50,845 nucleotides of DNA from Deltaproteobacteria bacterium (lineage in GTDB: Bacteria > Desulfobacterota > Syntrophia > Syntrophales > Smithellaceae). This document shows positions 9,501-18,758 of the stretch, piece after piece. Where the stretch lies: contig JAPLJP010000137.1 of assembly GCA_026388535.1 (NCBI GenBank), positions 1 through 50,845 of the forward strand. The letters run 5' to 3'. Made by a program: the position numbers and the translations under genes. The first letter of the stretch is position 1. Every line of letters begins with the position of its first letter. The notes under the pieces are model-generated. The model saw only the letters and a list, made by a program, of their open reading frames with translations, searched no databases and was not told where the DNA came from.

Positions 9501-9580
9501 GTCATTTCGAGGAGCAAAACGACGAGAAATCTTTCTTTTTATTATTACTTTATAAGATTTCTCCCTATGGTCGAAATGAC
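9501..9580. repeat. 80-bp GTCATTTCGA dispersed palindrome
   Basis: The outer arms GTCATTTCGA and TCGAAATGAC and the inner arms GAGAAATCTT and AAGATTTCTC are inverted repeats, so the unit folds as a long hairpin. It is the same family as 10786-10874. It lies between two genes of the - strand. Confidence 0.8.
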
Positions 9581-9632
9581 AAATTAATAATCATGCAAAG
9601 AATCAAATTATAAGCCGTAAATGCTACGGCTC

Positions 9633-10490
9633 TTATTTCTTGCTGTAATCGTAAACTCCCTTGCCGGTCTTGCGCCCGAAATTGCCGGCGCGGACAAGTT
9701 TTCTCAAAAGAGGTGCGGGGCGGTATTTATCGCCAAGTTCTCTGTGCAAACCCTCCATAACACGCAGCATTGTGTCGTTGCCGACTAAATCAGACAGCGC
9801 CAATGGACCGATGGGATGATTGCAGCCCAGCATCATGCCCTTGTCAATATCTTCCGCGGAAGCCAGCCCTTCATCCAGAACAAAGAAAGCTTCGTTGATC
9901 ATCGAGCAGAGTATGCGGTTGACGACAAACGCCGGAGCTTCCTTCACCACAATAACTTCCTTGCCGATTTTTTTGCCCCACTCTTTCGCCACTTCCAGCG
10001 TTTCGGCGGAAGTTTGATGACCGCAGATTATTTCCAGAAGTTTCATCACGGGAACCGGATTAAAAAAATGAGTGCCGATGACCTTCTCCGGCCTTTTGGT
10101 TACGGAAGCCATTTCCGTGATGCTGAGCCCCGAAGTATTCGTGAAAAACAGGCAATGCGGGGGAACGATTTCTTCGAGTTCCGCGTAAACCTTTTTCTTC
10201 ACCTCCATAACTTCAATAACAACTTCGACAACCACATCCGCACCGGTTGCCGCTTCTTTCATATCCAGAGTGGGTTTGATGCGGCTCAAAACTGTGTCCA
10301 TCTGTTCCTTGGTGATCTTGCCTTTCTCCGCGTCGCGGCCGAGATTCTTTTTTATCGTGTTCATACCGCCGTCAACGAAGCGCTGTTCGATATCGCGCAT
10401 GGTTACTTCGTATCCCGCCTGAGCGCAGACCTGAGCGATTCCACTGCCCATTAAACCGGCGCCCAACACACAAACTTTTTTAATTTCCAT
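9633..10490 (-). CDS. hbd: 3-hydroxyacyl-CoA (3-hydroxybutyryl-CoA) dehydrogenase
   Basis: NAD(P)-dependent oxidoreductase that interconverts 3-hydroxybutyryl-CoA and acetoacetyl-CoA. The Rossmann motif is [11 protein letters not shown] (residues 10-20). The catalytic His141 is in [15 protein letters not shown], and the paired glutamate follows a few residues later. The C-terminal dimerisation domain ends in [14 protein letters not shown], a family hallmark. At 285 aa it is a stand-alone short form. It probably serves butyrate-level beta-oxidation or its reverse, consistent with an anaerobic fatty-acid metaboliser. Flanking spacers are filled by dispersed repeats, so it may be monocistronic. 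Confidence 0.92.
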   Translation of the reverse strand: MEIKKVCVLGAGLMGSGIAQVCAQAGYEVTMRDIEQRFVDGGMNTIKKNLGRDAEKGKITKEQMDTVLSRIKPTLDMKEAATGADVVVEVVIEVMEVKKKVYAELEEIVPPHCLFFTNTSGLSITEMASVTKRPEKVIGTHFFNPVPVMKLLEIICGHQTSAETLEVAKEWGKKIGKEVIVVKEAPAFVVNRILCSMINEAFFVLDEGLASAEDIDKGMMLGCNHPIGPLALSDLVGNDTMLRVMEGLHRELGDKYRPAPLLRKLVRAGNFGRKTGKGVYDYSKK

Positions 10491-10585
10491 TTTTACTTCC
10501 CCTCTGATTCAGTATTTTTAATAGGATAAATTTGATTTATCCTGTTATTGATAATCTTTTATAAATAATTTCCGGTCTATTTTTT

Positions 10586-10611
10586 GTCATTCCCGCGAAG
10601 GCGGGAATGAC
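10586..10611. repeat. short GTCATTCCCGC palindrome
   Basis: A perfect 11-bp inverted repeat (GTCATTCCCGC, loop GAAG, GCGGGAATGAC). The arms begin like the larger GTCATT repeats nearby. On + it is preceded by TTTTT, so on the - strand the T-run is absent and terminator function is doubtful. It lies in the 408-bp spacer 10491-10898, which otherwise shows only AT-rich DNA and the next repeat. Confidence 0.6.
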
Positions 10612-10785
10612 AGTCTGTGGGCCTTTTTTAATAAGGCATACCCTTTATATCGACTATGTTGCAAAAACTAACAAACTATTCAAGTTAAAGTCAAGAGAAA
10701 ACCCCTCCCGTAGTAAAAGCAGAATTTTATTGAATGAATAGTCTGGATATGCCACAATCTGACAAGATTTTATTTTACAAAGCAT

Positions 10786-10874
10786 GTCATTCCGAGGAGC
10801 GTTAGCGACGAGAAATCTAAAAAGGATTCCTCGTTACACTAGCGATATGGATTTCTCCCCACGGTCGAAATGAC
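10786..10874. repeat. 89-bp GTCATTCCGAGGAGC dispersed palindrome
   Basis: It begins GTCATTCCGAGGAGC, contains GACGAGAAATCT and GGATTTCTCCCC, and ends TCGAAATGAC. It shares all of these blocks with 9501-9580. It ends about 25 bp before the YacP-like gene. Confidence 0.8.
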
Positions 10875-10898
10875 AACAGGGAAATAACAAAGGTACTC

Positions 10899-11417
10899 AT
10901 GATAATAATAATTGACGGCTATAATCTAATCAGACAATCCGACTCCCTGCGGCGATATGAATATAAAAGTCTCGAGACAGGACGCCGCGCGTTAATCGCC
11001 AGACTTGTCGAATACGAAAAAAAGAAGGGACACAAAATTACCGTGGTCTTTGACGGCTGGAAAAGCGGTTCGGCCGATGAAGGAAGAGACAGGGAAGGTA
11101 AGATTAATATTATTTATTCGCGTTATGGAGAAAAAGCGGATGAAGTCATAAAACGGCTGGCGGCTCATGCCGTGGGAGAGGCCATTGTGGTTTCCTCCGA
11201 TCGCGAGATAGCGGCCTACGTAACCAGAAGCGGCAAGACAGCGCTGTCGTCCTTGGAATTTGAAGCGATTATGAACAAGGCTATTTACGCGCCGTCCGAA
11301 ACAAAATCCGTGGCGGATAAAAAAGATGTTAATGAGCGCCAATCCAAAAAGAAAGGACCGGCAAGAAGATTGCCGCGCGCGAAAAGAAAGACGCTGACGA
11401 AAATCGGTAAGCTTTAG
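10899..11417 (+). CDS. YacP-like NYN domain protein (putative PIN-fold RNase)
   Basis: PIN-fold NYN domain protein. IIIIDGYNLIR (residues 2-12) gives the first metal-binding Asp. VVFDGWKSG (about 49-57) and IVVSSDREIAAYV (about 105-117) give further conserved acids. YacP-type proteins (Rae1 in Bacillus) cleave mRNA on the ribosome, but that role is inferred by homology. Its C-terminal third (from about 130) is Lys/Arg-rich and may bind RNA. The 172-aa length is normal. No clear Shine-Dalgarno precedes the ATG except a weak AAAGG. A dispersed repeat sits directly upstream and another element follows. Confidence 0.8.
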   Translation: MIIIIDGYNLIRQSDSLRRYEYKSLETGRRALIARLVEYEKKKGHKITVVFDGWKSGSADEGRDREGKINIIYSRYGEKADEVIKRLAAHAVGEAIVVSSDREIAAYVTRSGKTALSSLEFEAIMNKAIYAPSETKSVADKKDVNERQSKKKGPARRLPRAKRKTLTKIGKL

Positions 11418-11444
11418 TCAGCGAAGTTGGAGGCCGGCAGTTTT

Positions 11445-11489
11445 TATCCACCTCCGTCACTAGGGTGACACCTCCGCCAGCGGAGGATA
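11445..11489 (+). repeat. 45-bp CCTCCG repeat, copy 1
   Basis: Two adjoining hairpins: CCTCCGTCAC with GTGACACC-type arms, then CCTCCGCCAGCGGAGG. A near-identical copy lies inverted at 42085-42130, 30 kb away. The rest of the 225-bp spacer 11418-11642 shows nothing I recognise. Confidence 0.75.
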
Positions 11490-11642
11490 TGGGCGTAATC
11501 AATACCCATCAATTTAATTTATAAGAAGATTACAAAAACGAAAGCTGGCGGCATAAAAAAGGGGTTGAAAACTAATAATTTATCTGGTAAAAATTCAACA
11601 TAATGAAAGGTATCACCCTTCCATCAGTAAAAGGAGAGTAAA

Positions 11643-13700
11643 ATGACAAAATCAATCAAGAGAAAATTCTTGTCTTTTTTAAATCTTCTGATTCTTTTTA
11701 TTTTATTTTGTTGTCTTTACGGATGCGGCAATACTGAAAGCGCGGGTACAGATACTGGTACAAATACAACAACAACTGACCTGAGTTCTCTTGCTTTATC
11801 CCTGACTACAGAGCCTGGAGGCATTTCCACAGCTGCCGTTTCCACAGGTCACCCTACGCGCCTGACAGCTACCGCCATCGATAAAGATGGAAATCCAATT
11901 GCAGGTAGAGTGATAACATTCACTCAAACGGTTGCAGACATGGTTACATTTAACCCGGCCAGTGCAGCTCTGACAAACGGAAGCGGCGTTGCTTCCGTTA
12001 TCCTTAACGCGGGAAGCACTCCGGGAGCAACGGAAATTAACGCAGCAATAACGACTGCTGCGGGCAGTACCCTTACCAGCAGTGTCGGCATTGCCGTTGC
12101 AACCGCCAGTCTGGGGTTAAGCGCTTTGACGATTACGCCGGCACCACCGGCTGAACTTTCCGCTGGCGGCACTGCGGAAGTCAAAGTAACGGTTCTAGAT
12201 AGTGACGGTGTCACCCCCTATCCGTCATCCGTTCCTGTCGCCTTCACTTCTTCCTGCGTACAATCAGGGAAAGCCACCATCACTTCAACAGTTTATACAG
12301 TGAGCGGTATAGCGTCGGCAACCTACAGGGACATTAACTGCGCGTCAATCGATCAGATTACCGCCACTCTTTCAGGAACAACAATATCAAGCTCAGGAAA
12401 CATCATTGTCGGGGCTGCATCCGCCGGATCCATTTTCTTTGTCTCGGCCACTCCCAACAATATTTCATTGCGCGGAACAGGAGAAACAACACAATCCAAA
12501 GTTCTTTTCCGTGTTCTGGACACAAACGGTAACCCCATACAAAAACAAGTGAATTTTTCACTTGATACAACAGTGGGAGACATTACACTGTCCACGATAA
12601 ACCCCCAGTTGTCAGATCCTACAACCGGCAATGTGCAAACAATTGTTTACGCGGGCACTGTGCCGACACCCGTGCGTGTTGCCGCCGTCATTAACGGAAC
12701 AACCCTGACCTCCACATCCGACAAATTGACTATTTCCACAGGCATTCCCACACAGAATGCTGTTTCGTTATCGGCAACCACGCTCAATTTGGAAGGATGG
12801 GATTATAACGATACAACCTCGGTTATAGTAGCCAGATTGTCTGATCGCTTTCTTAATCCGGTGCCTAACGGAACGGTCGTAAATTTCAGGGCCTCCGGCG
12901 GTTCTATCGAAGCCAGTTGCCAAACAGGAGTAGCAACAACCGCATATACCAGCCCGGCCGCCGGAGCATGCGGAGTTTATTTTACCAGCTCCAGTCCAAA
13001 GCCTTACATAGGACAGCCAGGCGCTCAACCGGCAAATGATGGACGAGTAGTCGTAATGGCGTATGCGCTGGGAGAAGAAAGTTTTGTCGACTCAATCAGC
13101 AACGGCAAATATGACCTGACAGAAACGTTTACGGACATGCCGGAACCCTACCTTGATGCAAACGAAAATAATTCATACGCATCTCCTGAAATATTCATAG
13201 ACACAAATAACGATAAACTATACTCTGTCGCTGACACCAAATTTAACGGAATTTTGAGAGACGCTTCCATAACGGGGCCGACTCAGATTCATGTTCGTAG
13301 ATCCATCCCGCTGGTTCTTTCAGGCAGTTATGCTACAATTGGTTTTACTCCTGTTACAGTTGCTTTGTCGTCTTGTACTAACGGAGTGGCATTTACCAAT
13401 ACACCGGCTACAGTGGATGTTTCAGTCCATGACGTTAATGGTAATATAATGCCCGCGGGAACAACTATTTCCTTTGCCGCTTCCAACGGAAAAATTACAA
13501 GCCCGACCTCTTTTATAGTTCCAAACACATCCGATATATTAGCCGATACAATTTATAGCGTTACCCTGCAAAGCGATGCCACACAAGGGGCGGGGCCTGA
13601 TTACATTTGCACCAATTCATCTACAAGCGGATCGTTGCAGGTTACAGTGACGACACCCTTGGGCACGACAAGTTATGACAGCATAACTGTTACTGATTAA
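11643..13700 (+). CDS. outer-membrane lipoprotein with invasin-type Ig-like (Big-1) repeats, first of a tandem pair
   Basis: Secreted lipoprotein. Basic N terminus, hydrophobic stretch (FLNLLILFILFCC) and lipobox L-Y-G-C with lipidated Cys28. Gly at +2 favours the outer membrane. A Thr/Ser/Asp linker follows, then repeated Big-1-like modules with recurring VLDTNGNPI, VTVLDSDGV, FTSSS and VTFNPASAALTNGSG-type strands, as in invasin/intimin and surface adhesins. A segment near residues 490-530 with D-x-N-x-D clusters (DANENN, DTNNDK) may bind calcium. The next gene encodes a protein with the same lipobox position and linker (TDTGTNTT). AAGGAG precedes the start and a strong terminator follows. 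The role (adhesion, surface stalk or matrix) is inferred. Confidence 0.8.
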   Translation: MTKSIKRKFLSFLNLLILFILFCCLYGCGNTESAGTDTGTNTTTTDLSSLALSLTTEPGGISTAAVSTGHPTRLTATAIDKDGNPIAGRVITFTQTVADMVTFNPASAALTNGSGVASVILNAGSTPGATEINAAITTAAGSTLTSSVGIAVATASLGLSALTITPAPPAELSAGGTAEVKVTVLDSDGVTPYPSSVPVAFTSSCVQSGKATITSTVYTVSGIASATYRDINCASIDQITATLSGTTISSSGNIIVGAASAGSIFFVSATPNNISLRGTGETTQSKVLFRVLDTNGNPIQKQVNFSLDTTVGDITLSTINPQLSDPTTGNVQTIVYAGTVPTPVRVAAVINGTTLTSTSDKLTISTGIPTQNAVSLSATTLNLEGWDYNDTTSVIVARLSDRFLNPVPNGTVVNFRASGGSIEASCQTGVATTAYTSPAAGACGVYFTSSSPKPYIGQPGAQPANDGRVVVMAYALGEESFVDSISNGKYDLTETFTDMPEPYLDANENNSYASPEIFIDTNNDKLYSVADTKFNGILRDASITGPTQIHVRRSIPLVLSGSYATIGFTPVTVALSSCTNGVAFTNTPATVDVSVHDVNGNIMPAGTTISFAASNGKITSPTSFIVPNTSDILADTIYSVTLQSDATQGAGPDYICTNSSTSGSLQVTVTTPLGTTSYDSITVTD

Positions 13701-13743
13701 TGATGCCGCTGAATAATTGTTCTTCTAAAAAATAAGTATATTT

Positions 13744-13784
13744 AAAAAACCTTCTCTGTAATTATCGCGGAGAAGGTTTTTTAT
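13744..13784 (+). terminator. rho-independent terminator after first Ig-like lipoprotein
   Basis: Stem AAAAAACCTTCTC paired with GAGAAGGTTTTTT, followed by further T-rich sequence. It lies 43 bp after the stop codon and separates the two paralogous lipoprotein genes. Confidence 0.85.
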
Positions 13785-13948
13785 TATTTTTTCACCGGTG
13801 CAAAATTCAATTTGTCGTAACCTTAAACAAAAACTTAAGAGATGATAAAAAAGTGTTGAAAATCAATAATATTTCTGATAAAATTTCTCAAAATTTAAAA
13901 GAAATGCATATTCGCTCCGGGATATTTCCTAAAAACAAGGAGATTGAA

Positions 13949-15943
13949 ATGGTAAAACCAACCAAGTCAATATTTTCGCAATTATCATTATTACTGATTT
14001 CTTTCGCCCTGCTTTGCTTTCTTACCGCCTGCGGCGACAAAGCGGGTTCTGATACTGATACTGGCACAAATACAACAATTACGCCTACAGCCGCTTCCCT
14101 TAATCTTTCGGTTTCACCCACGACAGTCAAATCTGACAACTCAACCTACACGACGATTACCATCACTGCGTTAAATGCTTTGAATGCCGCGGTAGCCAGT
14201 GTACCGGTAATCATGGGCGCTGATACGGGAATCGTGGGGGCATCGAACATCACCACCGGCAGCGATGGCACGGCAACAGTAACTTTTCGCTCCGGCGGCA
14301 ACCCAATTAACCGTACCGCGACAATTACGGCTACCGCCGGATCCACATCTCAGCAGATTATAGTGCCGATCGTGGGGTCCACGATCACGCTGAACTCAAC
14401 CGGAACAACGATTCTTGATAGCGGCTCTCCATCGGTGGAAATGACCGTTACCGTAAAGAATGCTTTGGGCGGCGCTATTGTTCCCAACGCTGCTGTGACC
14501 TTGGCCAAGACAAGCGGAACCGGCAATGTGACCATTACGCCGGCATCGGGTGTGACGGACACCAACGGTGAATTCAAAGCCACTGTCGCCGGTGTTTCGG
14601 GCGGTGCCGGCAACGTAACCCTGACCGCAACAGCCTTGGGGACGACAGCGACGATTTCAATTTTGGTAAAACACGTAGATATCTCATCTTTTGCCATTAA
14701 TCAGCAAACGTTGTGCAATCCGGGATGCAACGTTACCGCCACTGATAACAGCCCGGCCGCCATGGGAATCAGCGACACGCTGAATATTCAGGTTAACGCT
14801 CCATCCTCCATCAATGTGACATTTGCCACCACGATAGGCACATGGGATGGAACAAATACAGTGGTAACAAGAACTGTTTCTTCGAACACGGCAAACGCTA
14901 CCCTGCAAACATCTCAAGCAGGAATTGCCAACGTTCAAGTGTACGACGGCTCCAATAGTGATACACTCGCGGTGTCGATGACTTCAAAAACCCCTAACCG
15001 TATCACCCTTCAGGCAACACCCACCGTGGTGTCTAAAGGCGGTTCCACGTCAACCGGTATTTCAACTTTGATCGCCAAGGTGTTGGACACGAATGGGTAC
15101 CCTGTGGGCAACGCGCCAGTGTCGTTCTCGATAGTCAATCCCACCGGCGGAGGTGAAACTGTCTTGCCCGTGGTGGTGTCCACCACAGCGATAAAGACAG
15201 ACAGCCTCAATTTGGGAGAAGCGCGTACCTTATTCACTTCCGGCTCGTTGTCGTCCGGCCAGCAAGGCGTTCAAATTCGTGCAACCGTCGTCGGCACCGA
15301 CCCATTAATAGCGACTGAGGAAGTTGGACTTGATGTGAAGCCTTCCGGAAATGATGCGTCAGTGGTTATCGGCGGTACGGCGTTATCAGTCGCGTTTAGT
15401 CAGGCCACTACCCTTACAAAGGACACTGGCCAAACAATGTATGTTCTGCCGATGTCTGTTCTGGTTGCCGATTCCAACGGCAATCCGGCTCCTGCAGACA
15501 CGTCAGTCAGCCTGAGTTTGTGGCCAATAGCCTGGAGCACAGGCTCTGCATGCAACTACGACACTGATGGCGTAAAGAAGGGAACATTCTTCAACGAAGA
15601 CATAGATGAGAACGGGAATATGGACACCGGTGAGGATGGCACTCGAACATATTACGCAACTGGGCTCCTGGCAGACGACCCGGGAAATCCAGATGGTCAT
15701 TTAACTCCAGGCAATTCATGGGGCGGCACCGTGCCGCCATCGGTAAAGACCGATGCCACCGGTGTGGGCAATTTCATCCTGACTTATCCCATAAGCAGCT
15801 CAATTTGGACCATCGTCAGAATCCGCGCCACCACGATTGTTCAGGGTACCGAAACGGTCGGCCAGGTAATTTTCCGTCTGGCCCCTTTAGCCTCTGATGT
15901 CTCTCCTGTTTGCGCGATAACTGGGTCGTCCTACAAATTCTAG
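13949..15943 (+). CDS. outer-membrane lipoprotein with Ig-like (Big-1) repeats, second of a tandem pair
   Basis: Paralogue of the preceding gene. I start at ATG 13949 because AAGGAG lies just upstream and the product then begins with a proper lipoprotein signal (basic start, hydrophobic core, lipobox L-T-A-C with Cys28). A longer reading frame from 13853 would bury the signal peptide. Gly follows the Cys, so outer-membrane sorting is expected. After the linker GSDTDTGTNTT come several Big-1-like modules (SPTTVKSDNSTYTTITITAL, VTVKNALGGAIV, IAKVLDTNGYPVGNAPVSF, VLVADSNGNPAPADTSVSL). An acidic loop DIDENGNMDTGEDG near residue 560 resembles a calcium-binding loop. It has its own terminator, so the pair may be expressed independently. 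Confidence 0.8.
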   Translation: MVKPTKSIFSQLSLLLISFALLCFLTACGDKAGSDTDTGTNTTITPTAASLNLSVSPTTVKSDNSTYTTITITALNALNAAVASVPVIMGADTGIVGASNITTGSDGTATVTFRSGGNPINRTATITATAGSTSQQIIVPIVGSTITLNSTGTTILDSGSPSVEMTVTVKNALGGAIVPNAAVTLAKTSGTGNVTITPASGVTDTNGEFKATVAGVSGGAGNVTLTATALGTTATISILVKHVDISSFAINQQTLCNPGCNVTATDNSPAAMGISDTLNIQVNAPSSINVTFATTIGTWDGTNTVVTRTVSSNTANATLQTSQAGIANVQVYDGSNSDTLAVSMTSKTPNRITLQATPTVVSKGGSTSTGISTLIAKVLDTNGYPVGNAPVSFSIVNPTGGGETVLPVVVSTTAIKTDSLNLGEARTLFTSGSLSSGQQGVQIRATVVGTDPLIATEEVGLDVKPSGNDASVVIGGTALSVAFSQATTLTKDTGQTMYVLPMSVLVADSNGNPAPADTSVSLSLWPIAWSTGSACNYDTDGVKKGTFFNEDIDENGNMDTGEDGTRTYYATGLLADDPGNPDGHLTPGNSWGGTVPPSVKTDATGVGNFILTYPISSSIWTIVRIRATTIVQGTETVGQVIFRLAPLASDVSPVCAITGSSYKF

Positions 15944-15964
15944 CGGTGAATTGATTTTTTCCAG

Positions 15965-15996
15965 AAAAGCCGGCTCTAATTCAGAGCCGGCTTTTT
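15965..15996. terminator. strong terminator between convergent lipoprotein gene and holA
   Basis: 13-bp stem AAAAGCCGGCTCT with AGAGCCGGCTTTT, short loop and T-run on +. The A-run on the other arm gives U on - as well, so it can serve both convergent genes. Confidence 0.85.
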
Positions 15997-16075
15997 AATG
16001 AGCGACGCCGTGGTAAAACGAATAAAATTAATTTTGAAGCGCAAAGCGACAAAGAAATTTTTATAAACCCATCAA

Positions 16076-17422
16076 TCACTTAGCACAGGCGCTGATCAAA
16101 AACATCTCCAGCAGTAATCGCGGACTGGAAGCGGAAGATTTAAAGGATCGCTCCAAATCCAGCAACTCATCAAGAAAACCGATTAAACGCGAAGAAGTAA
16201 AACGGACGCAGTTGCGTAGGACGTTGTAAACAACCCAGGGATGCTGACCGAAAATCAGGTCTTTGCGTTTTTCCCCGGAAACATTCAATTCGTTCATGGC
16301 GGGATAAACGCTCGCCTGGAACCAGCCGTATTCCATATTGGGGCTTAATTTCGGCAGTTTGCCCGAATCCACCAATGTCCTGGCCTGCAGTAAAAGCCTT
16401 ATTTCCCTGACGATCATGGTCAGGATTATCAGATGATGAATTCCCTGATCCAGAAGGTTTTTTAAAGCGTCAAGTGCCGCCAGTTGATTCTTCTCGCTCA
16501 AAGCGGTTGTTAAATCAAATATGTCGTCTTCCCTGGTTCTGCCGACGGCTTCTTCGACATCATCCTTTTCCACAATAGTTTTATCGCCGATATAAGAAAT
16601 GAGCTTTTCGAGTTCCGACATCGAGCGCCTCAAATTAAAGCCGGTTTTTTTACCAAGTGCAATCCAGGCCGCAGGCGTTAGTTTTTTGCCGCAACTATCA
16701 AGTAATTTCTGAGCTTCCTTCTGCAGATTTTCCTTGCGGGCGGACTCACTCCGTGCCGCGCCGAAATAAAGGACAACGCCCTGTTCCGAAATAATTTTGT
16801 AAATTTTTCTTTTTTTATCCACGGCCTCCGCCGTGAAAATCAGGCAATTTCCTCCGGGCAGGCCGCTTTTAAAAATTTCTTCCAGCCGCTCGGTATTATC
16901 CGCGCCGGTGACTTCAGCAAGTCCCGGGTCGGAGCAAACCTCCAGAATACGGGGAAGCCACTTTTCGCGTTCTTCTCCCGCGTCACCCTTAACAATTTTA
17001 TTCCACTCATCATCGGTTATCTTCTGCCAGCCGGATCCCTGTAAATCCTCCAGAGAAAAACCGGCTATTTTCAGGAAGGTCATAAAATATTTTGCCGCTT
17101 TGGCCGGATTATCGTCAATACTGCTGCGTATCTTCGGAATCAGTTTGGCCATGTTCTCTCGGGAATGAAAAATGGTGGTGTTCTTTACCACGATTACTTT
17201 TCTGTCGCCCAGAAGAGAAGGCGTAAGAATTTGTTCCATCACGCTGTCCATGTCGGTGCTTTCGCCGTCAAGATAAAACAGACTGAAATCCCGGGCACTC
17301 TGGGGCACGAGCAGGTCTAAAATTTTGCTGAGGTTTTCGTTGATGAGATATTCCTCTTCCCCGTAAAGAAGGTAACAAGGCGCAACAATGCCTTTTTTCA
17401 AATTGGCGAAGATTTTTTCCAT
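16076..17422 (-). CDS. holA: DNA polymerase III delta subunit
   Basis: Clamp-loader delta subunit, which opens the beta sliding clamp. Typical features are the N-terminal CYLLYGEEEYLINE with a degenerate P-loop, LLGDRKVIVVKN, GNCLIFTAEAVDKKRK, the middle WIALGKKTGFNLRRSMSELEKL, and the C-terminal helical domain with IREIRLLL-like segment. The length of 448 aa is about 100 longer than the E. coli protein. The extra sequence appears to lie around residues 105-180, between the two Rossmann-like halves, and is hydrophilic. The start ATG is 27 bp after the LOG-protein region. Neighbours (LOG protein, rpsU) share the strand. Confidence 0.85.
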   Translation of the reverse strand: MEKIFANLKKGIVAPCYLLYGEEEYLINENLSKILDLLVPQSARDFSLFYLDGESTDMDSVMEQILTPSLLGDRKVIVVKNTTIFHSRENMAKLIPKIRSSIDDNPAKAAKYFMTFLKIAGFSLEDLQGSGWQKITDDEWNKIVKGDAGEEREKWLPRILEVCSDPGLAEVTGADNTERLEEIFKSGLPGGNCLIFTAEAVDKKRKIYKIISEQGVVLYFGAARSESARKENLQKEAQKLLDSCGKKLTPAAWIALGKKTGFNLRRSMSELEKLISYIGDKTIVEKDDVEEAVGRTREDDIFDLTTALSEKNQLAALDALKNLLDQGIHHLIILTMIVREIRLLLQARTLVDSGKLPKLSPNMEYGWFQASVYPAMNELNVSGEKRKDLIFGQHPWVVYNVLRNCVRFTSSRLIGFLDELLDLERSFKSSASSPRLLLEMFLISACAK

Positions 17423-17449
17423 GGCTTAAAAAGAACTACTTTTTGAGGA

Positions 17450-18103
17450 TTAAACTATAACGTATTTTTTAATGAGCTTCACAACTTCTTCCGGTTCATC
17501 CACTACTTGAATCAATTCAAGATCGGCAGGATTAATTTTGCCTTGTTTAAGCATTGTATTTTTCAACCAGTCTATCAAGCCCTGCCAGTATTCGCTCCCC
17601 ATCAGAATCAAGGGGAAGGATTTGATTTTCTTGGTCTGAATCAAAGTAAGCGCTTCAAAAAGTTCATCCATTGTGCCGAACCCGCCTGGCATGATTACGT
17701 ACGCGACGGCGTATTTTACAAACATCACTTTGCGTATAAAGAAATATTTGTAATCAAGATGGATATTCGCGTAAGGGTTAGGCTTTTGTTCATAGGGGAG
17801 GCGAATATTTAAACCTACCGATTTCCCGCCGGCTTCACTGGCGCCTTTATTGGCCGCTTCCATAACTCCGGGACCGCCGCCGGTAATCACGCTAAATCCT
17901 TCTTTGACCAGAAGCCGGGCCAGATTTTCGGTTTTCTGATAGTAAATGTCATCCGGCTTTACCCTAGCAGAGCCGAAAATAGTGACGGCATTATCAACTT
18001 TAGAGAGAGTTTCGATGCCCTCGACAAATTCAGCCATAATGCGGAATATCCGCCACGATTCATCAATGGACAGCGAATCAATTATGTACTGTTTTTCATC
18101 CAT
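17450..18103 (-). CDS. LOG family protein (TIGR00730-type nucleotide phosphoribohydrolase fold)
   Basis: Rossmann-fold protein of the LOG / lysine-decarboxylase-like family. GGGPGVMEAANKG (residues 75-87) and PGGFGTMDELFE (139-150) are the two signature motifs. Arg125 in FFIRKVMF is also typical. Family members hydrolyse nucleoside 5'-monophosphates to the base and ribose phosphate, and in plants and some bacteria this activates cytokinin. The substrate here is unknown. Despite older database names it is not a lysine decarboxylase. It is located between rpsU and holA on the same strand with short spacers, suggesting cotranscription. Confidence 0.85.
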   Translation of the reverse strand: MDEKQYIIDSLSIDESWRIFRIMAEFVEGIETLSKVDNAVTIFGSARVKPDDIYYQKTENLARLLVKEGFSVITGGGPGVMEAANKGASEAGGKSVGLNIRLPYEQKPNPYANIHLDYKYFFIRKVMFVKYAVAYVIMPGGFGTMDELFEALTLIQTKKIKSFPLILMGSEYWQGLIDWLKNTMLKQGKINPADLELIQVVDEPEEVVKLIKKYVIV

Positions 18104-18160
18104 AAGGCTCTGCTCCCCTTAAAGCGAAAATATAAAATTGCGATATGCCTGACTTTCGGT

Positions 18161-18352
18161 TTAATACTTGCGGCGTCTTTGAACCTTGGCTAAACGGCGC
18201 TGAGCTTCGATAGTTTTTCTCTTTTGCTTCACTGAAGGTTTTTCATAAGCGCGGCGGACTTTCAATTCCTTGAATAAACCGCTTTTAGAAAGCTTGTTCT
18301 TCAAAATCTTCAGGGCTTTTTCCACATCATTGTCTATTACCTTTACTTCCAA
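18161..18352 (-). CDS. rpsU: 30S ribosomal protein S21
   Basis: Small basic ribosomal protein. The 63-aa product has the S21 pattern: an N-terminal VKVIDNDVEKALKILKNK helix, GLFKELKVRRAYEKPS in the middle and a Lys/Arg-rich C terminus. AGGAGG precedes the ATG by a normal spacing. It is probably the first gene of a short operon with the LOG protein and holA. A 400-bp repeat-filled spacer lies upstream. Confidence 0.95.
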   Translation of the reverse strand: MEVKVIDNDVEKALKILKNKLSKSGLFKELKVRRAYEKPSVKQKRKTIEAQRRLAKVQRRRKY

Positions 18353-18407
18353 GTTGATTCCTCCTCCTTTTTTATAATTATTATTGATAGTTTTACTTTA
18401 ATCTCAC

Positions 18408-18685
18408 ATCCCACTCCGTCGAAGATGCCCTTCAGGGTACTTCGCTACGGGGATAGTTTCCAATGGCCTTCGGCTATTGGATAGTTCGACTGACCAATTT
18501 CAATGCACTATGTTTTTGAAATTGGAGTCTCACTACGACTAACCGATTCCATCGCGCCTATAGTGACCTTTAGGTTATTCGCTTATGGAATCGGAGTTTC
18601 ACATCCCGCGTCGCTACGCTCCTGGGATAATTCAACTAACGCTTCGAACTTCACTCCGCTCGTTCTCAGCGAGTTTCATTATAAA
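18408..18685 (+). repeat. modular hairpin repeat array (family C), longest copy
   Basis: Alternating fixed linkers and variable stems fill the 18353-18758 spacer. Stems seen: CCAAT with ATTGG, CCAATTTC with GAAATTGG, CCGATTCCAT with ATGGAATCGG, ATCCCG with GGGAT, and GAA with TTC near AGCG. The linkers are GATAGTTCGACT, GGAGTCTCACTACGACTAA, GGAGTTTCACATCCC and GATAATTCAACTAA. Each stem is internally complementary although the stem sequences differ. Other copies are at 22920-23000, 31545-31625, 36850-36940, 41588-41684 and 41826-42066. Confidence 0.75.
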
Positions 18686-18758
18686 AAAAAGGGCAGTACG
18701 GCAAAACAAAATAATTTTTCTGCCGTAAACTACCCCGCAATGTTCAATTAATTTTAAA

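Noticed and set aside
11643-15943. Prophage tail or phage Ig-like proteins
   Set aside because: Both products have lipoprotein signals and no phage genes are nearby.
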